DNA from: DATHBD01 sp035296325
Lineage (GTDB): Bacteria; Actinomycetota; Actinomycetes; Mycobacteriales; Micromonosporaceae
Reading direction: 5' to 3'
Assembly (NCBI GenBank): GCA_035296325.1
Contig: DATHBD010000027.1
Coordinates: 1-64,000, forward strand
Length of the DNA stretch: 64,000 nt
Part shown: positions 51,854-60,736 of the stretch, piece after piece
How positions within the stretch are numbered: position 1 is the first letter of the stretch
How the letters are laid out: each line of letters opens with the position of its first letter
Notes under the pieces: generated by a model
What the model was told of the DNA's origin: nothing
Seen by the model: the letters and a program-made list of their open reading frames with translations, nothing else
The model's database searches: none
Made by a program: the position numbers and the translations under genes

Positions 51854-52484
51854 GGTCTCCCCATCTGTTGCTCCGCAGGAGGGCACGCGCGAGCACGCCG
51901 AGAACCAGCCCGTACGCCACATGCCCGGTGACACTCACGGACAGGAACTCATCGAGTGCCTTCAGACCCAGCCAGCCCGGATACACCGAGACCATCAAGC
52001 CTTCCAGCACGAACGCCCACAGGATTCCGGCCACCGGACCGCGATGCCCAAATGCGACGGTGTACGCGACGCCGAAGGCGATGCCGTTGCAGACGTGGAA
52101 CGCCGTACCGGTGATCATGTGTGTGCGCCTTGACTGGTCGGGATCGGTCAACGCGATTCCGAACAGTCGCCACGCCTCCAACGGGTTGATCTTCAGCCCG
52201 GCGTACTCGACGAGGCTCAGGCGCACCGCGTCGTAGGCCACGGTGGCGAGCAGCCCACTGAACGCGCCGATGGCGATCCGCCGCACCGCCTTCCGTCGGC
52301 GCTCGGGCGGCAGCCGTCGAAGAACCGTGGTGGCCACGACCAGGCCGGCCAGGGTGAGCGCGAGGAACGTCCAGCGCAGCGAGACGCCGGCGAGAATGTA
52401 GACGAGCAGAGCCGCGCCGCTGGCCAGAAAGACCGCGCCGAGCAACCACTCGATCCGGAAGGATCGGCGAGGACCAGCGGGCAC
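51804..52484 (-). CDS. First membrane protein of the toxin operon
   Basis: A 226-residue membrane protein, GTG start, with about six helices (WLLGAVFLASGAALLVYILA, LRWTFLALTLAGLVVATTVL, then AIGAFSGLLATVAYDAVRLS and later helices). Between helices it has PLEAWRLFGIALTDPDQSRR and FHVCNGIAFGVAYTVAFGHR, giving conserved-looking His and Asp at the membrane face. No family recognised. It opens the four-gene operon; the following gene begins inside it (50-nt overlap), so the two membrane proteins are likely made together and may form a complex. Confidence 0.7.
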   Translation of the reverse strand: MPAGPRRSFRIEWLLGAVFLASGAALLVYILAGVSLRWTFLALTLAGLVVATTVLRRLPPERRRKAVRRIAIGAFSGLLATVAYDAVRLSLVEYAGLKINPLEAWRLFGIALTDPDQSRRTHMITGTAFHVCNGIAFGVAYTVAFGHRGPVAGILWAFVLEGLMVSVYPGWLGLKALDEFLSVSVTGHVAYGLVLGVLARALLRSNRWGDHDSTPHESSVAVDAHQ

Positions 52485-52732
52485 CCGACCACGTTACGCA
52501 ACAAGCAACGCGTGAGCTCGGTCCAGACGGTCGCGATTGCGGTGCCATGTATGCGGTACGAACGTCTGCACCTTTCGACGTTGTCGCTGCGTCCATCCCG
52601 ATGTATGCAGCGATCGCTGCAGGGCGTATCCCTTCCCGTTCGGGCAACGTCACCGCATCGACAGCGCTTTATAGTAGAGACTCGCTGCCCGAGCGCACCG
52701 CGGCGAAGCCGTACCGTCGAAGGGGCGTACCG

Positions 52733-53749
52733 ATGATTCACCTCCCGCGTACCCTGGCATTCCTGGTCAGCGCGCCGCTGCTGGCCGCGGCGGTGGCGGC
52801 CTCACCGGCGCCGGCCGTCGCCGCGCCGGAGCAGCCGGCGTCGCCGAGCTTTCCCGGCCCGCCCAGTGTCGTGGACCTCCTGCCGACCCGGGCCACCCTG
52901 GTCTGGGAGCCGCCCGGCACCGACCCGCTGGTGACCTACTACCGGATCTATCAGGTGACCACCGTCGACGGTCGGGCCGAGACGCGGTTTCTCAATGGCA
53001 CCAGCACCACGTCCTTCGTCGCGGCGGTGCTGAAGCCCGACACCGAGTACACCTATGTCGTGGAGACCGGTGACGAGACGAGCAACGGCCTGCGATCGCC
53101 GGCGGTGACGTTCCGGACGCCGCCCGCACCGGACGAGACCGAGCCGCCGACGGCCCCAGGAGCGCCCGTCGCCACCGCCACGGGGCCGAACGACCTCACC
53201 CTGACCTGGGCGCCGTCCATAGATGACTCGGGTGTCGCATATTACGACGTCGTCCTCCATCGTGCGATCGGCGGCACTGTGGTGGCCGGCCGCACCATCA
53301 CCACGACGGACTGGACGGCCACCCAACAGATACCCGACTTCGACTACGCCTACCACGTCGTCGCGGTCGATCACAGCGGCAACGGGTCCGCGCCGTCGGA
53401 GGTCGTCCGGGTGCGAATGCCGGCCGACCCGCGCAATCCGTGCCAACAGGTGCGGTCCATCGCCAGCGAGCGCCGCGTGGGCCACTTCGAGGCGGAGGTC
53501 ACGATCGCGAACACCGGCCGGTGGGCCGACGCGTACACGGTGCGGTTTCTGCTGGCCCCCGGCCAGCGGGTCACCGAGGCGGACCACCCGTGGGCGCAGG
53601 TCGGCAACGAGGTCCTCCTGTGGTACCAGGGCTGGGCCGGAGGCCTGTGGGCGGGTGAGAACACGTTCCGGCTCTCCGGCACGCACACCGGAGCCAACCC
53701 GCCGCCGACCGACATCCGGCTCAACGGCAACCCGTGCGCGCCGCACTGA
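52733..53749 (+). CDS. Secreted protein with two FnIII domains and a CBM2-like domain
   Basis: A 338-residue exported protein. Signal peptide LAFLVSAPLLAAAVAASPAPAVAA. Two fibronectin type III domains follow (PPSVVDLLPTRATLVWEPPG to VTFRTP, and APVATATGPNDLTLTWAPS to VRVRMP). The C-terminal domain, framed by two Cys, reads like a CBM2 (FEAEVTIANTGRWADAYTVR, LLWYQGWAGGLWAGENTFRL, PPPTDIRLNGNPC). No catalytic domain is present, so it may bind cellulose or chitin without cutting it. The ATG at 52733 follows GAAGGGG. Confidence 0.85.
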   Translation: MIHLPRTLAFLVSAPLLAAAVAASPAPAVAAPEQPASPSFPGPPSVVDLLPTRATLVWEPPGTDPLVTYYRIYQVTTVDGRAETRFLNGTSTTSFVAAVLKPDTEYTYVVETGDETSNGLRSPAVTFRTPPAPDETEPPTAPGAPVATATGPNDLTLTWAPSIDDSGVAYYDVVLHRAIGGTVVAGRTITTTDWTATQQIPDFDYAYHVVAVDHSGNGSAPSEVVRVRMPADPRNPCQQVRSIASERRVGHFEAEVTIANTGRWADAYTVRFLLAPGQRVTEADHPWAQVGNEVLLWYQGWAGGLWAGENTFRLSGTHTGANPPPTDIRLNGNPCAPH

Positions 53750-53866
53750 CCGGTTCGGTGCCTGCGATCCTGGACCGTGGCAGCCGCCACACGTTGACGG
53801 TCACGGTGACGGGTGCAGGTGGAGCGGATGCGTGTGGGCGTCGGACCCGTTGGCTACGGTGGTCCG

Positions 53867-54385
53867 ATGCGTGAAACGCCTGACGAACTCAGCGAACTCC
53901 AAGCCCTGCTCGACGCTTCCCTGTCCCGCTCCACCGCCCACCTCCGCTCGATCATCACCGAACGAACGCTGACCGCGGAGCAGCTCACCCGCGTCCTGAC
54001 CGGCATGTGCACGCTCGCGCTGTCCACCGTGACAGCGAAGGGCGAGCCGCGCATCAGCGGCGTAGACGGCCACTTCCTCCACGGCAGGTGGTGCTTCGGC
54101 ACGGCCCGTACGGCCGCCAAGGCCCGCCACCTCGCCTCCCGGCCCGCCGCCAGCGTCGCGCACATGCGTGGGGAGGAGCTCGGGGTATTCGCGCACGGCA
54201 CGGTCGAGATCCTCAACCCCGAGATCGGCGAGCCGGCCGCGGACTGGCCGGACCTCCTCGCGTACTTGAAAAACTTCTACGGCAACGACGCCTTCGACTG
54301 GAACAAGGACGTGGTCTACTACCGGCTGCACCCGCACTGGATGACTGTTTACGCGGCCGACGTCGCCAAACTCGCCGCCGGATAA
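53867..54385 (+). CDS. Pyridoxamine 5'-phosphate oxidase-family protein
   Basis: A 172-residue protein with a PPOX-type split-barrel flavin/F420-binding fold. TLALSTVTAKGEPRISGVDG and FLHGRWCFGTARTAAKARHL are the strand-loop-strand signatures, and ASRPAASVAHMRGEELGVF continues the barrel. The ATG at 53867 gives MRETPDELSELQ. In actinobacteria such proteins often use coenzyme F420 or bind haem; the substrate is unknown. It stands alone and is convergent with the hydrolase gene. Confidence 0.8.
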   Translation: MRETPDELSELQALLDASLSRSTAHLRSIITERTLTAEQLTRVLTGMCTLALSTVTAKGEPRISGVDGHFLHGRWCFGTARTAAKARHLASRPAASVAHMRGEELGVFAHGTVEILNPEIGEPAADWPDLLAYLKNFYGNDAFDWNKDVVYYRLHPHWMTVYAADVAKLAAG

Positions 54386-54418
54386 CCGAACCGCGGGCGG
54401 CTGATCAACGCCGGCCAA

Positions 54419-55522
54419 TTACGGCCCGAGCCTGCGGGAGCCGGTCCCGTTCCCGAGCACCCACCGCAGATCCAGCCGGCATCCCGGTTGGCTCTGGAAC
54501 CGGCCAAGGCCCTGGAGGTGCGCTCCGGCGAAGAACTCCTGCCGTTGGGTCAGTGAAACCCGTGGTGGCTGCAGGTCCACCCCCACGGTGGTCCTCGAGA
54601 GGGGCACCTGGATGTTCGCCGCGATGAACAGTGCCGCCAGGTCGGCGGCGACCGCACCGACCGCTGGGCACGATCCCCTTGGGGCTCTGCCGGTGTCGGA
54701 CTCGGGCAGGTAGTCGAAGTGCTCGCCCTGGTACACCGCCGAGTACCGGGGTTGGGTGAGCTGATCCCAGAGATGGTTGGGCCCGTCGAGGTCTTCCTGG
54801 TCGATGCCGGGTCCGTTGCCGTTGGCCCACATGAGGAACGACGGTGCGGCCACCGGCGTCAGCGACGGAAGTGCAGGACCGAGTTCCAGGTATGGGCCGC
54901 TCAGGCTCACGAACGCGGCGAAGGCCGGGCGCGCCGCGGCAACCCGTGCTGCCAGCATCGCGCCCCACGAGTGCCCGGCGACGGCGGTGAACTCGGGCTG
55001 CTTGTGGACCCATGTCGAGTCAGACCACTGGGTACGGACCCAGTCGATGTCGCGCAGCGCGGCGGCGACCGCTGGTTCCGCGTCCTCCGTGGGGGGCGCC
55101 GGGAGGTGGCTCGGAACGACCACTACGAACCCGGAGCGGGCCAACACGGCCGGGAGTTGCCACCAGCGGCGGTGGTAGCCGTTGGTCGGGATGCCGGCCG
55201 GGGGCTGGCCGTGCAGGAACAGCACGACCGGCCAGCGGACCAGGCAGAGCTTCAGGATCGGCGGCGCGCTGGTAAATCCTTCGACGGTCGGATAGAAGAT
55301 CCGGAGGTTCCGGGGCGCTCCCGAGGCGACGGTGAGGTCCTGCACGCCCCAGAACACCGGGTGTGCGATATCAGGCGTCCAGGTGACGCCGCCGGATTCG
55401 GTCGGGTCGGTAGGGCAGCTTTGCGCGACCACTTCGACGAGGTCGGCGCAGCCCGGCAACACCATCAACGACGATGCGCCGACAGCGCCGACCAAGAATC
55501 GGCGACGATCCATGTGCCTCAT
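54419..55522 (-). CDS. Tat-exported lipoprotein alpha/beta hydrolase
   Basis: A 367-residue alpha/beta hydrolase. DRRRFLVGAVGASSLMVLPGC combines a twin-arginine signal with a lipobox (VLPGC), so the protein should be anchored outside the membrane by lipid on Cys. VVLFLHGQPPAG is the oxyanion region and TAVAGHSWGAMLA carries the nucleophilic Ser (G-H-S-W-G). NGPGIDQEDL supplies a likely Asp and YQGEHFDYLP a His. It resembles chlorophyllase/platelet-activating-factor-acetylhydrolase-like esterases. Substrate unknown. Confidence 0.82.
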   Translation of the reverse strand: MRHMDRRRFLVGAVGASSLMVLPGCADLVEVVAQSCPTDPTESGGVTWTPDIAHPVFWGVQDLTVASGAPRNLRIFYPTVEGFTSAPPILKLCLVRWPVVLFLHGQPPAGIPTNGYHRRWWQLPAVLARSGFVVVVPSHLPAPPTEDAEPAVAAALRDIDWVRTQWSDSTWVHKQPEFTAVAGHSWGAMLAARVAAARPAFAAFVSLSGPYLELGPALPSLTPVAAPSFLMWANGNGPGIDQEDLDGPNHLWDQLTQPRYSAVYQGEHFDYLPESDTGRAPRGSCPAVGAVAADLAALFIAANIQVPLSRTTVGVDLQPPRVSLTQRQEFFAGAHLQGLGRFQSQPGCRLDLRWVLGNGTGSRRLGP

Positions 55523-55693
55523 GATGTGCCCCGTCCACGTGCGCCGGGCTGAGTAGCGCTGACACCAGGAGCAGCGTATGCCGGTGAACCAGAGGCGGGT
55601 GTCCGGTGGAGGACAGCCGTGACGATCTGTCAGGAAACGAACTCGGCGGAGGGGTCAGCAACCTGGGCAGAGCAGCATCCTGATTTACCGGGC

Positions 55694-55732
55694 TTGACCT
55701 TGACGCAGCGTCAACCCCGCATGCTGGCGCCA
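55694..55732 (+). promoter_or_regulatory. MerR-type promoter with dyad in a long spacer, leaderless transcript
   Basis: TTGACC (55694-55699) is a -35 match. The spacer begins with a 15-nt dyad, TTGACGCAGCGTCAA (55700-55714), and CATGCT (55720-55725) is a plausible -10, giving a 20-bp spacer. Over-long spacers with a central dyad are typical of promoters twisted into shape by MerR regulators. The -10 ends 6 nt before the ATG at 55732, so the mRNA would start at or next to the start codon. A MerR gene lies downstream of the exporter. Confidence 0.6.
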
Positions 55733-56577
55733 TGCCCATAGAAACCCGGACCACGGTAGAGCGGGCCCACGGGCCTGCGATCGAAGTGCGCGGCTTGGAG
55801 AAGTCGTACAAGGAGCTGCGCGTACTGCGCGGCGTGGATCTCGTCGTACCACGGGGCAGCATCTTCGCTCTACTCGGCTCCAACGGGGCGGGTAAGACCA
55901 CGGTCGTGAAAATCATGTCCACGCTGCTGAAGCCGGACGCCGGGACGACCAGCGTCAACGGCTTCGACGTCGTCACCCAAGCGGGGAAGGTGCGGGAGTC
56001 CATCAGCCTGACGGGTCAGTTCGCCGCCGTTGACGAAATCCTGAGCGGGCGCGAGAACCTGGTGCTCGTCGCCCGGTTGCGGCACCTGAAGGGCGCCGGT
56101 CGGATCGCCGATGAACTGCTGGTCCGCTTCGGGCTCAGCGACGCGGCCGAGCGGAGAGTGTCGACGTACTCGGGTGGCATGCGCCGCCGCCTCGACATCG
56201 CGATGAGCCTCATCGGGCACCCACCGCTGATCTTCCTCGACGAACCGACGGCTGGGCTCGATCCGCAGGCGCGGCTGGACGTGTGGCAGGCGGTCAGGGA
56301 TCTCGCCAGGGAGGGCACGACCGTGCTGCTCACCACGCAGTACCTCGAGGAGGCCGAACAGCTTGCCGACCGGATCGCGATCCTCCATCAGGGGCGCATC
56401 TTCGCCAATGGCACCCTGCCAGAGCTCAAGCGGCTGCTCCCGCCCGCGAAGGTCGAGTACGTCGAGAAGCAGCCGACCCTCGAGGATGTCTTCCTCGCCA
56501 TCGTCGGTGCCGACAGCACCGCTCACAAAGACGGCGCGGTCAGCGTCCCCGGCACGACAACGAAGGGCCCCCGATGA
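55732..56577 (+). CDS. DrrA-like ABC exporter ATPase
   Basis: A 281-residue ABC ATPase. Walker A LLGSNGAGKTTVVK (residues 44-57), Q-loop SLTGQFAAVDEIL, signature VSTYSGGMRRRLDIAMSL, Walker B LIFLDEPTAGLDPQAR, and H-loop TTQYLEEAEQLADR. The C-terminal extension (LPPAKVEYVEKQPTLEDVFL) is the regulatory domain seen in DrrA-type drug exporters. The gene begins at the ATG at 55732 with no ribosome binding site, as expected for a leaderless mRNA. Its stop overlaps the permease start by 4 nt. Confidence 0.92.
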   Translation: MPIETRTTVERAHGPAIEVRGLEKSYKELRVLRGVDLVVPRGSIFALLGSNGAGKTTVVKIMSTLLKPDAGTTSVNGFDVVTQAGKVRESISLTGQFAAVDEILSGRENLVLVARLRHLKGAGRIADELLVRFGLSDAAERRVSTYSGGMRRRLDIAMSLIGHPPLIFLDEPTAGLDPQARLDVWQAVRDLAREGTTVLLTTQYLEEAEQLADRIAILHQGRIFANGTLPELKRLLPPAKVEYVEKQPTLEDVFLAIVGADSTAHKDGAVSVPGTTTKGPR

Positions 56578-57335
56578 CGAAGCGTTTCCTCGGCGACACC
56601 GCCGTCCTGCTGGGGCGGTCCCTGCGCCACATCAGCCGCAGCCCGGACACCATTATCACGACTATGATCATGCCGATCGCGTTCATGCTGCTGTTCGTTT
56701 ACGTGTTCGGCGGTGCGATCCAGACCGGGTCCGACAAGTACGTGAACTACCTGTTGCCCGGCATCCTCCTCATCACGGTCGCGTCTGGTATCTCCTACAC
56801 CGCGTTCCGGCTCTTCCTGGACATGAAGGGCGGCATTTTCGAGCGGTTCCAGTCCATGCCGATCGCACGCTCCTCCGTGTTGTGGGCGCACGTGCTGACC
56901 TCATTGGTCGCCAATCTGATCTCGCTCGTGGTCGTTGTGCTGGTCGCCCTCCTCATGGGCTTCCGCTCCGGGGCCGGCGCGCTGGAATGGTTGGCGGTCG
57001 CCGGCATTATGATGCTGTTCACCCTGGCTCTGACCTGGCTGGCCGTGATCCCCGGTCTGACCGCGAAGTCCGTGGAGGGTGCGAGCGCGTTTTCCTATCC
57101 GCTCATTTTTCTACCGTTCATCAGCTCGGCGTTCGTCCCCACGGCGAGCATGCCCGGCCCCGTGCGGGCCTTCGCGGAGAACCAGCCGGTGACGTCCATC
57201 GTCAACACGATCCGCGACCTGTTCGCTCAGCAGCAGGTCGGCGGCGACATCTCGATCGCACTCGCCTGGTGTGTCGGTCTCCTCATCGTCTCGTACAGCG
57301 GGGCCATGGCCATCTACCACCGCAAGGTCGGTTGA
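56574..57335 (+). CDS. DrrB-like ABC-2 permease
   Basis: A 253-residue ABC-2 type permease with six membrane helices. The N-terminal amphipathic segment (LGRSLRHISRSPDTIITTMI), the KGGIFERFQSMPIARSSVLW coupling-helix region and PLIFLPFISSAFVPTASMPG before the last helices are typical of DrrB proteins. It starts inside the ATPase stop codon (ATGA). With the ATPase it forms an exporter for a drug-like compound. A MerR gene follows 31 nt downstream. Confidence 0.9.
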   Translation: MTKRFLGDTAVLLGRSLRHISRSPDTIITTMIMPIAFMLLFVYVFGGAIQTGSDKYVNYLLPGILLITVASGISYTAFRLFLDMKGGIFERFQSMPIARSSVLWAHVLTSLVANLISLVVVVLVALLMGFRSGAGALEWLAVAGIMMLFTLALTWLAVIPGLTAKSVEGASAFSYPLIFLPFISSAFVPTASMPGPVRAFAENQPVTSIVNTIRDLFAQQQVGGDISIALAWCVGLLIVSYSGAMAIYHRKVG

Positions 57336-57366
57336 CGATGTGCGTCGTTGGTGCAGGCATGAAGCC

Positions 57367-58137
57367 ATGCTGACGATCGGGCGCCTGGCGTCCTATGCCG
57401 GGGTAACCATTCGGGCGGTGCGGCACTACCACCAGGTCGGGCTGCTCCAAGAGCCGGAGCGCGACGCCTCCGGCTACCGGACATACGGGGCGACCGCAGT
57501 CGTGCGACTCATCCGGATCCGGACCCTGGCCGAGGCGGGCGTTCCGCTGGCCCGGGTCCGGGAGCTACTCGACGCCGACCCCGAGACGTTCGCCGCGGCC
57601 ACCACCGGGATCGACCGGCAGTTGCGTGCGCAGATCCGCGCTCTCCAGGAGCATCGGCGGCGGATCGTACGGCTGGGCTGCGGCGATTCCCTGGCCGTCC
57701 CAGAGGAGGTGGCCGACTACCTGAAGCGCCTGCGTGCCACCGGAGCGCCGGCGGCCCTCGTTGAGGGGGAGCGTGACGGGTGGATCCTCATGGCGGCGCG
57801 ATGGCCGGAAGCGATCCCGGCGATGATGGCCGAGAAGGTGGCCCAGCTGAGCAACCCGAAAGTCATCCGGCTCTACCAGCTCCTCGGTCGGATCGCAGAG
57901 CACTGGGAGGACGACGAGCTGCTGCGCGAGACGGCCGACGTGATGACTGAACTGTTCGAGCAGGCGGCCGCCAGCGGGGAACTGGACCTGCAGGACACGG
58001 TCGGACCCGACCCGGCGTTCATCAGCCTGATGGACTCGTTCGCCGATGGTGCCCACCCCGTGGTCGCTCGACTGCGGGCGATGATCGCCGAGCGTGGTTG
58101 GATCGGGTGGACTCGGGTCGAGAGGCGGAGGCCCTGA
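57367..58137 (+). CDS. MerR-family regulator of the ABC exporter
   Basis: A 256-residue MerR protein. LTIGRLASYAGVTIRAVRHY and HQVGLLQEPERDASGYRTYG form the HTH and wing; ALQEHRRRIVRLGCGDSLAV is the dimer helix. The C-terminal domain (residues 115-256, WPEAIPAMMAEKVAQLSNPK and DPAFISLMDSFADGAHPVVA) resembles the ligand-binding tails of MerR drug sensors of the TipA type, but I cannot name it with certainty. It lies directly after the exporter genes, and a matching MerR-type dyad precedes the exporter, so it probably senses the exported compound. Confidence 0.82.
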   Translation: MLTIGRLASYAGVTIRAVRHYHQVGLLQEPERDASGYRTYGATAVVRLIRIRTLAEAGVPLARVRELLDADPETFAAATTGIDRQLRAQIRALQEHRRRIVRLGCGDSLAVPEEVADYLKRLRATGAPAALVEGERDGWILMAARWPEAIPAMMAEKVAQLSNPKVIRLYQLLGRIAEHWEDDELLRETADVMTELFEQAAASGELDLQDTVGPDPAFISLMDSFADGAHPVVARLRAMIAERGWIGWTRVERRRP

Positions 58138-58164
58138 ATTGAAGACCTGGGCGGCGCGTGGCCC

Positions 58165-59505
58165 TCATCCACCGAGCACGCGCTCGGTGTAGGAGTTCGC
58201 GAAGATCCGCTCCGGGTCGAGCCGGTTGCGCACGGCCAGGAACTCGTCGAAGCGCGGGTAGACCGGGCGTAACGAGGCGGCGTCCCGGTAGTGGATCTTC
58301 CCCCAGTGCGGGCGTCCGCCGAGTTCCTGCGCGACCTGCTCGAAGGCGCGGAAGTACGGCTCGTACGCCATCCCGACGTACTGCTGCACAGCGATGTAGG
58401 CGTTGTCGCGGGCGTACCCGGGGGAGAGCCAGGCGTCGTCCGCCCCGGTGAATCGGAGCTCCACCGGGAAGGCGACCCGGCATGGCGCCTCCTCGACGAC
58501 TCGGCGCAACGCGGTGAACGCCGCCGCGAACGCCGGGCGCGGCAGCCCGTACTCCATCTCGGTGAACCGCACCCGGCGGTTGGCGCAGAAGACTCGATCC
58601 GAGCGCCCGGTGTAGGTCCGGCTGGTGAGTGCCCGAGCCGAGAAGGCACTGATCGCCGGCACCAGTCGCGGCACGGCCCGGCTCAGCCGGCAGACCCCGC
58701 CGAGTGCGGTGTTGGCGAGGAGTTCGTCGTCCCACCAGCCGCGCAGCCGGGACAGTGGCCGATCGTCGACGGGTACCCGGTTGTTGAGCTTGACCAGGAG
58801 CCGGTCGGTGTACGGAAACCAGTACAGGTCGACATGCTCGTTTTCGCTGATCAACTCGTCCAGGCGGGGGAGGATCTCGGCGACGGTGGCCGGTCGCTCC
58901 TGCGCCAGCAGTACGAAGGCGTCCGTGCACTGCAGGGTCGCCTCTACGATAGTGCCCACCGCGCCGAGGCCGACCCTTGCGGCCGCGAAGATCTCCGGTT
59001 GCGTGGACGCGGAGCACGAGACGATGTCCCCGTGCCCGTCCACGATGGTGAGACCCGCGACGAACGACGCGAGACTGCCGAAGCCGGCGCCGGTGCCGTG
59101 GGTGGCGGTGGAGATCGCCCCGGCGACGGTCTGCGCGTCGATATCCCCGAGGTTCGGCAGGGCCAGGCGGTGCCGGTGCAGCGCCTCGTTGAGCGTCCGC
59201 AGTGTCATCCCCCCCTGCACCGTGACGAGGCGGGCGGCTGCGTCCACCGACACCAGGCCGGCGAGTGCGGAGAGGTCGAGCTGCGCGTCGTCCGGCCGGG
59301 CGATGTCGGAGAATGAGTGGCCGCTGCCGACCGGCCGGAGCCGGCGCCCCTGGGCCGCGGCCGCCCGCACCACGGCGGTGACCTCCTCGATGGAGCGTGG
59401 ACAGTGCACCGCCGATGGCTGTGCGTGCTGGTTGCGGGTCCAGTTCGTCCACGTGGCGGCCGGCGCCGATGCGCTCGATGGGACTGATCGGCGGGGGTCG
59501 GGCAT
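58165..59505 (-). CDS. FAD-linked aldonolactone oxidase (D-arabinono-1,4-lactone oxidase family)
   Basis: A 446-residue vanillyl-alcohol-oxidase-superfamily enzyme. RLRPVGSGHSFSDIARPDDA is the FAD-binding segment, VTVQGGMTLRTLNEALHRHR and ATHGTGAGFGSLASFVAGL complete the PCMH fold, and the C-terminal HWGKIHYRDA is the diagnostic motif of aldonolactone oxidases. The ATG at 59505 follows GGAGGA. It is 16 nt downstream of the PLP-type aldolase gene and co-transcribed with it. Enzymes of this group oxidise aldono-1,4-lactones or alditols. Confidence 0.9.
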   Translation of the reverse strand: MPDPRRSVPSSASAPAATWTNWTRNQHAQPSAVHCPRSIEEVTAVVRAAAAQGRRLRPVGSGHSFSDIARPDDAQLDLSALAGLVSVDAAARLVTVQGGMTLRTLNEALHRHRLALPNLGDIDAQTVAGAISTATHGTGAGFGSLASFVAGLTIVDGHGDIVSCSASTQPEIFAAARVGLGAVGTIVEATLQCTDAFVLLAQERPATVAEILPRLDELISENEHVDLYWFPYTDRLLVKLNNRVPVDDRPLSRLRGWWDDELLANTALGGVCRLSRAVPRLVPAISAFSARALTSRTYTGRSDRVFCANRRVRFTEMEYGLPRPAFAAAFTALRRVVEEAPCRVAFPVELRFTGADDAWLSPGYARDNAYIAVQQYVGMAYEPYFRAFEQVAQELGGRPHWGKIHYRDAASLRPVYPRFDEFLAVRNRLDPERIFANSYTERVLGG

Positions 59506-59521
59506 GCGGCTCCTCCGAGAC

Positions 59522-60736
59522 TCAGCCGAGGAAGGCGCGGCCCTCGCCGCGGTAGGTGGGTACGGTCTCGGCCACCTGGTCACCGGTCACCAGATGCAGC
59601 GCGTTGACGTGCTCGCAGACTTCGCCGGCTTTGGCGTGGCGGAAGTAGACCCGGTCACCGGCGCGCAGCCCGGCGGTGCCCGTGCCGGTCAGTGGGGTCT
59701 GTACCTCTCCGGCGCCTTCGGTACCCACCAGCCGCAACCCGTCGGGCAGCCACGGGGTGGGCAGCCGGTCTAGGCCGGCCGGCCCCGACGCGGCCCAACC
59801 ACCGCCCAGGACGGTGACCATGTCCGGAGTGGGGCGGCGGACCACGGACACCGCGAAGAAGGCCGCCGGCGTGGGCTGCCAGGCCCGGTAACCGTCGAAG
59901 AGCGTCGGGCCGTAGAGCCCCGACCCGGCGGTGAGTTCGGTGACCGCCGGGTCCGCCGCCGTCGCCGCGAGACTGCCGGTGCCGCCGCCGTTGACGAATT
60001 CGAGTTCGGCGTGCGCGCGGACTGCGGCGACCGCCGCACTCCGCCGACCGTGCAGCTCCCGGTAGGACCGGCGCTGCATGGCCCGGATGAGCGTTCCCCG
60101 GACCGCGTGGCCGGGCGGCGCGTCGCCTAGGCCGGCGAGCTGCGCCTCGTACGCCATCAGCCCGACGAGACGGAATCCACGCCGGCCGGCGATCTGGGCC
60201 GCCAACGCCCCCGCCGCGTTCACGGAATGGACCGGCGACCGGCGTACGCCGACATGCACCCGTCCGCCGAGCGGGCGCCACGACGCGTCGAGATCCAGGC
60301 ACACCCGCAGTGGTGGTCGCCGATCAGCCGGCGTTACCGAGTCAACCAGGTCGAGTTGGGACGGATCGTCCACCATGAGCGTGACGCAGCGGGCCAACTC
60401 GGCGTCGCCGGTCAGCTCCGCCAGGGCCGCGCGGTCAGCTGTGGGGTAGCCGACCAGCACGTCGTCGGTGACGCCGGCGCCGACCAGCCAGGTCGCTTCG
60501 GCCAGGCTGTACGCCATCACGCCGTGCCAGCCGGGCGAGCCGAGCACCCGGCGCAGAAGTGCCCGGCAGCGCACCGACTTGCTGGCCACCCGCATCGGCT
60601 TGCCGGCGGCGCGGGTGCTGAGCGCGGCGGCGTTCGCATCGAATGCCGCCAGATCGACCACCGCGAACGGAGGGTCGAGTGGGGCGGTCGCCCGGTCCAG
60701 GCGGTGCCGCAGCGCGTCACGGGAGTCGGCGGCCAC
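59522..60736 (-). CDS. PLP-dependent amino acid deaminase/aldolase (alanine-racemase-like fold)
   Basis: A 404-residue fold-type III PLP enzyme. FAVVDLAAFDANAAALSTRA followed by KPMRVASKSVRC contains the PLP-binding Lys; LEFVNGGGTGS binds the phosphate; C-terminally FRHAKAGEVCEHVNAL carries the His and Cys that bind a metal in D-threonine aldolase-type enzymes. The start is a GTG at 60736. This gene and the aldonolactone oxidase gene downstream recur as a pair in actinobacteria, so they probably act together, but the joint pathway is not established. Confidence 0.86.
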   Translation of the reverse strand: MAADSRDALRHRLDRATAPLDPPFAVVDLAAFDANAAALSTRAAGKPMRVASKSVRCRALLRRVLGSPGWHGVMAYSLAEATWLVGAGVTDDVLVGYPTADRAALAELTGDAELARCVTLMVDDPSQLDLVDSVTPADRRPPLRVCLDLDASWRPLGGRVHVGVRRSPVHSVNAAGALAAQIAGRRGFRLVGLMAYEAQLAGLGDAPPGHAVRGTLIRAMQRRSYRELHGRRSAAVAAVRAHAELEFVNGGGTGSLAATAADPAVTELTAGSGLYGPTLFDGYRAWQPTPAAFFAVSVVRRPTPDMVTVLGGGWAASGPAGLDRLPTPWLPDGLRLVGTEGAGEVQTPLTGTGTAGLRAGDRVYFRHAKAGEVCEHVNALHLVTGDQVAETVPTYRGEGRAFLG

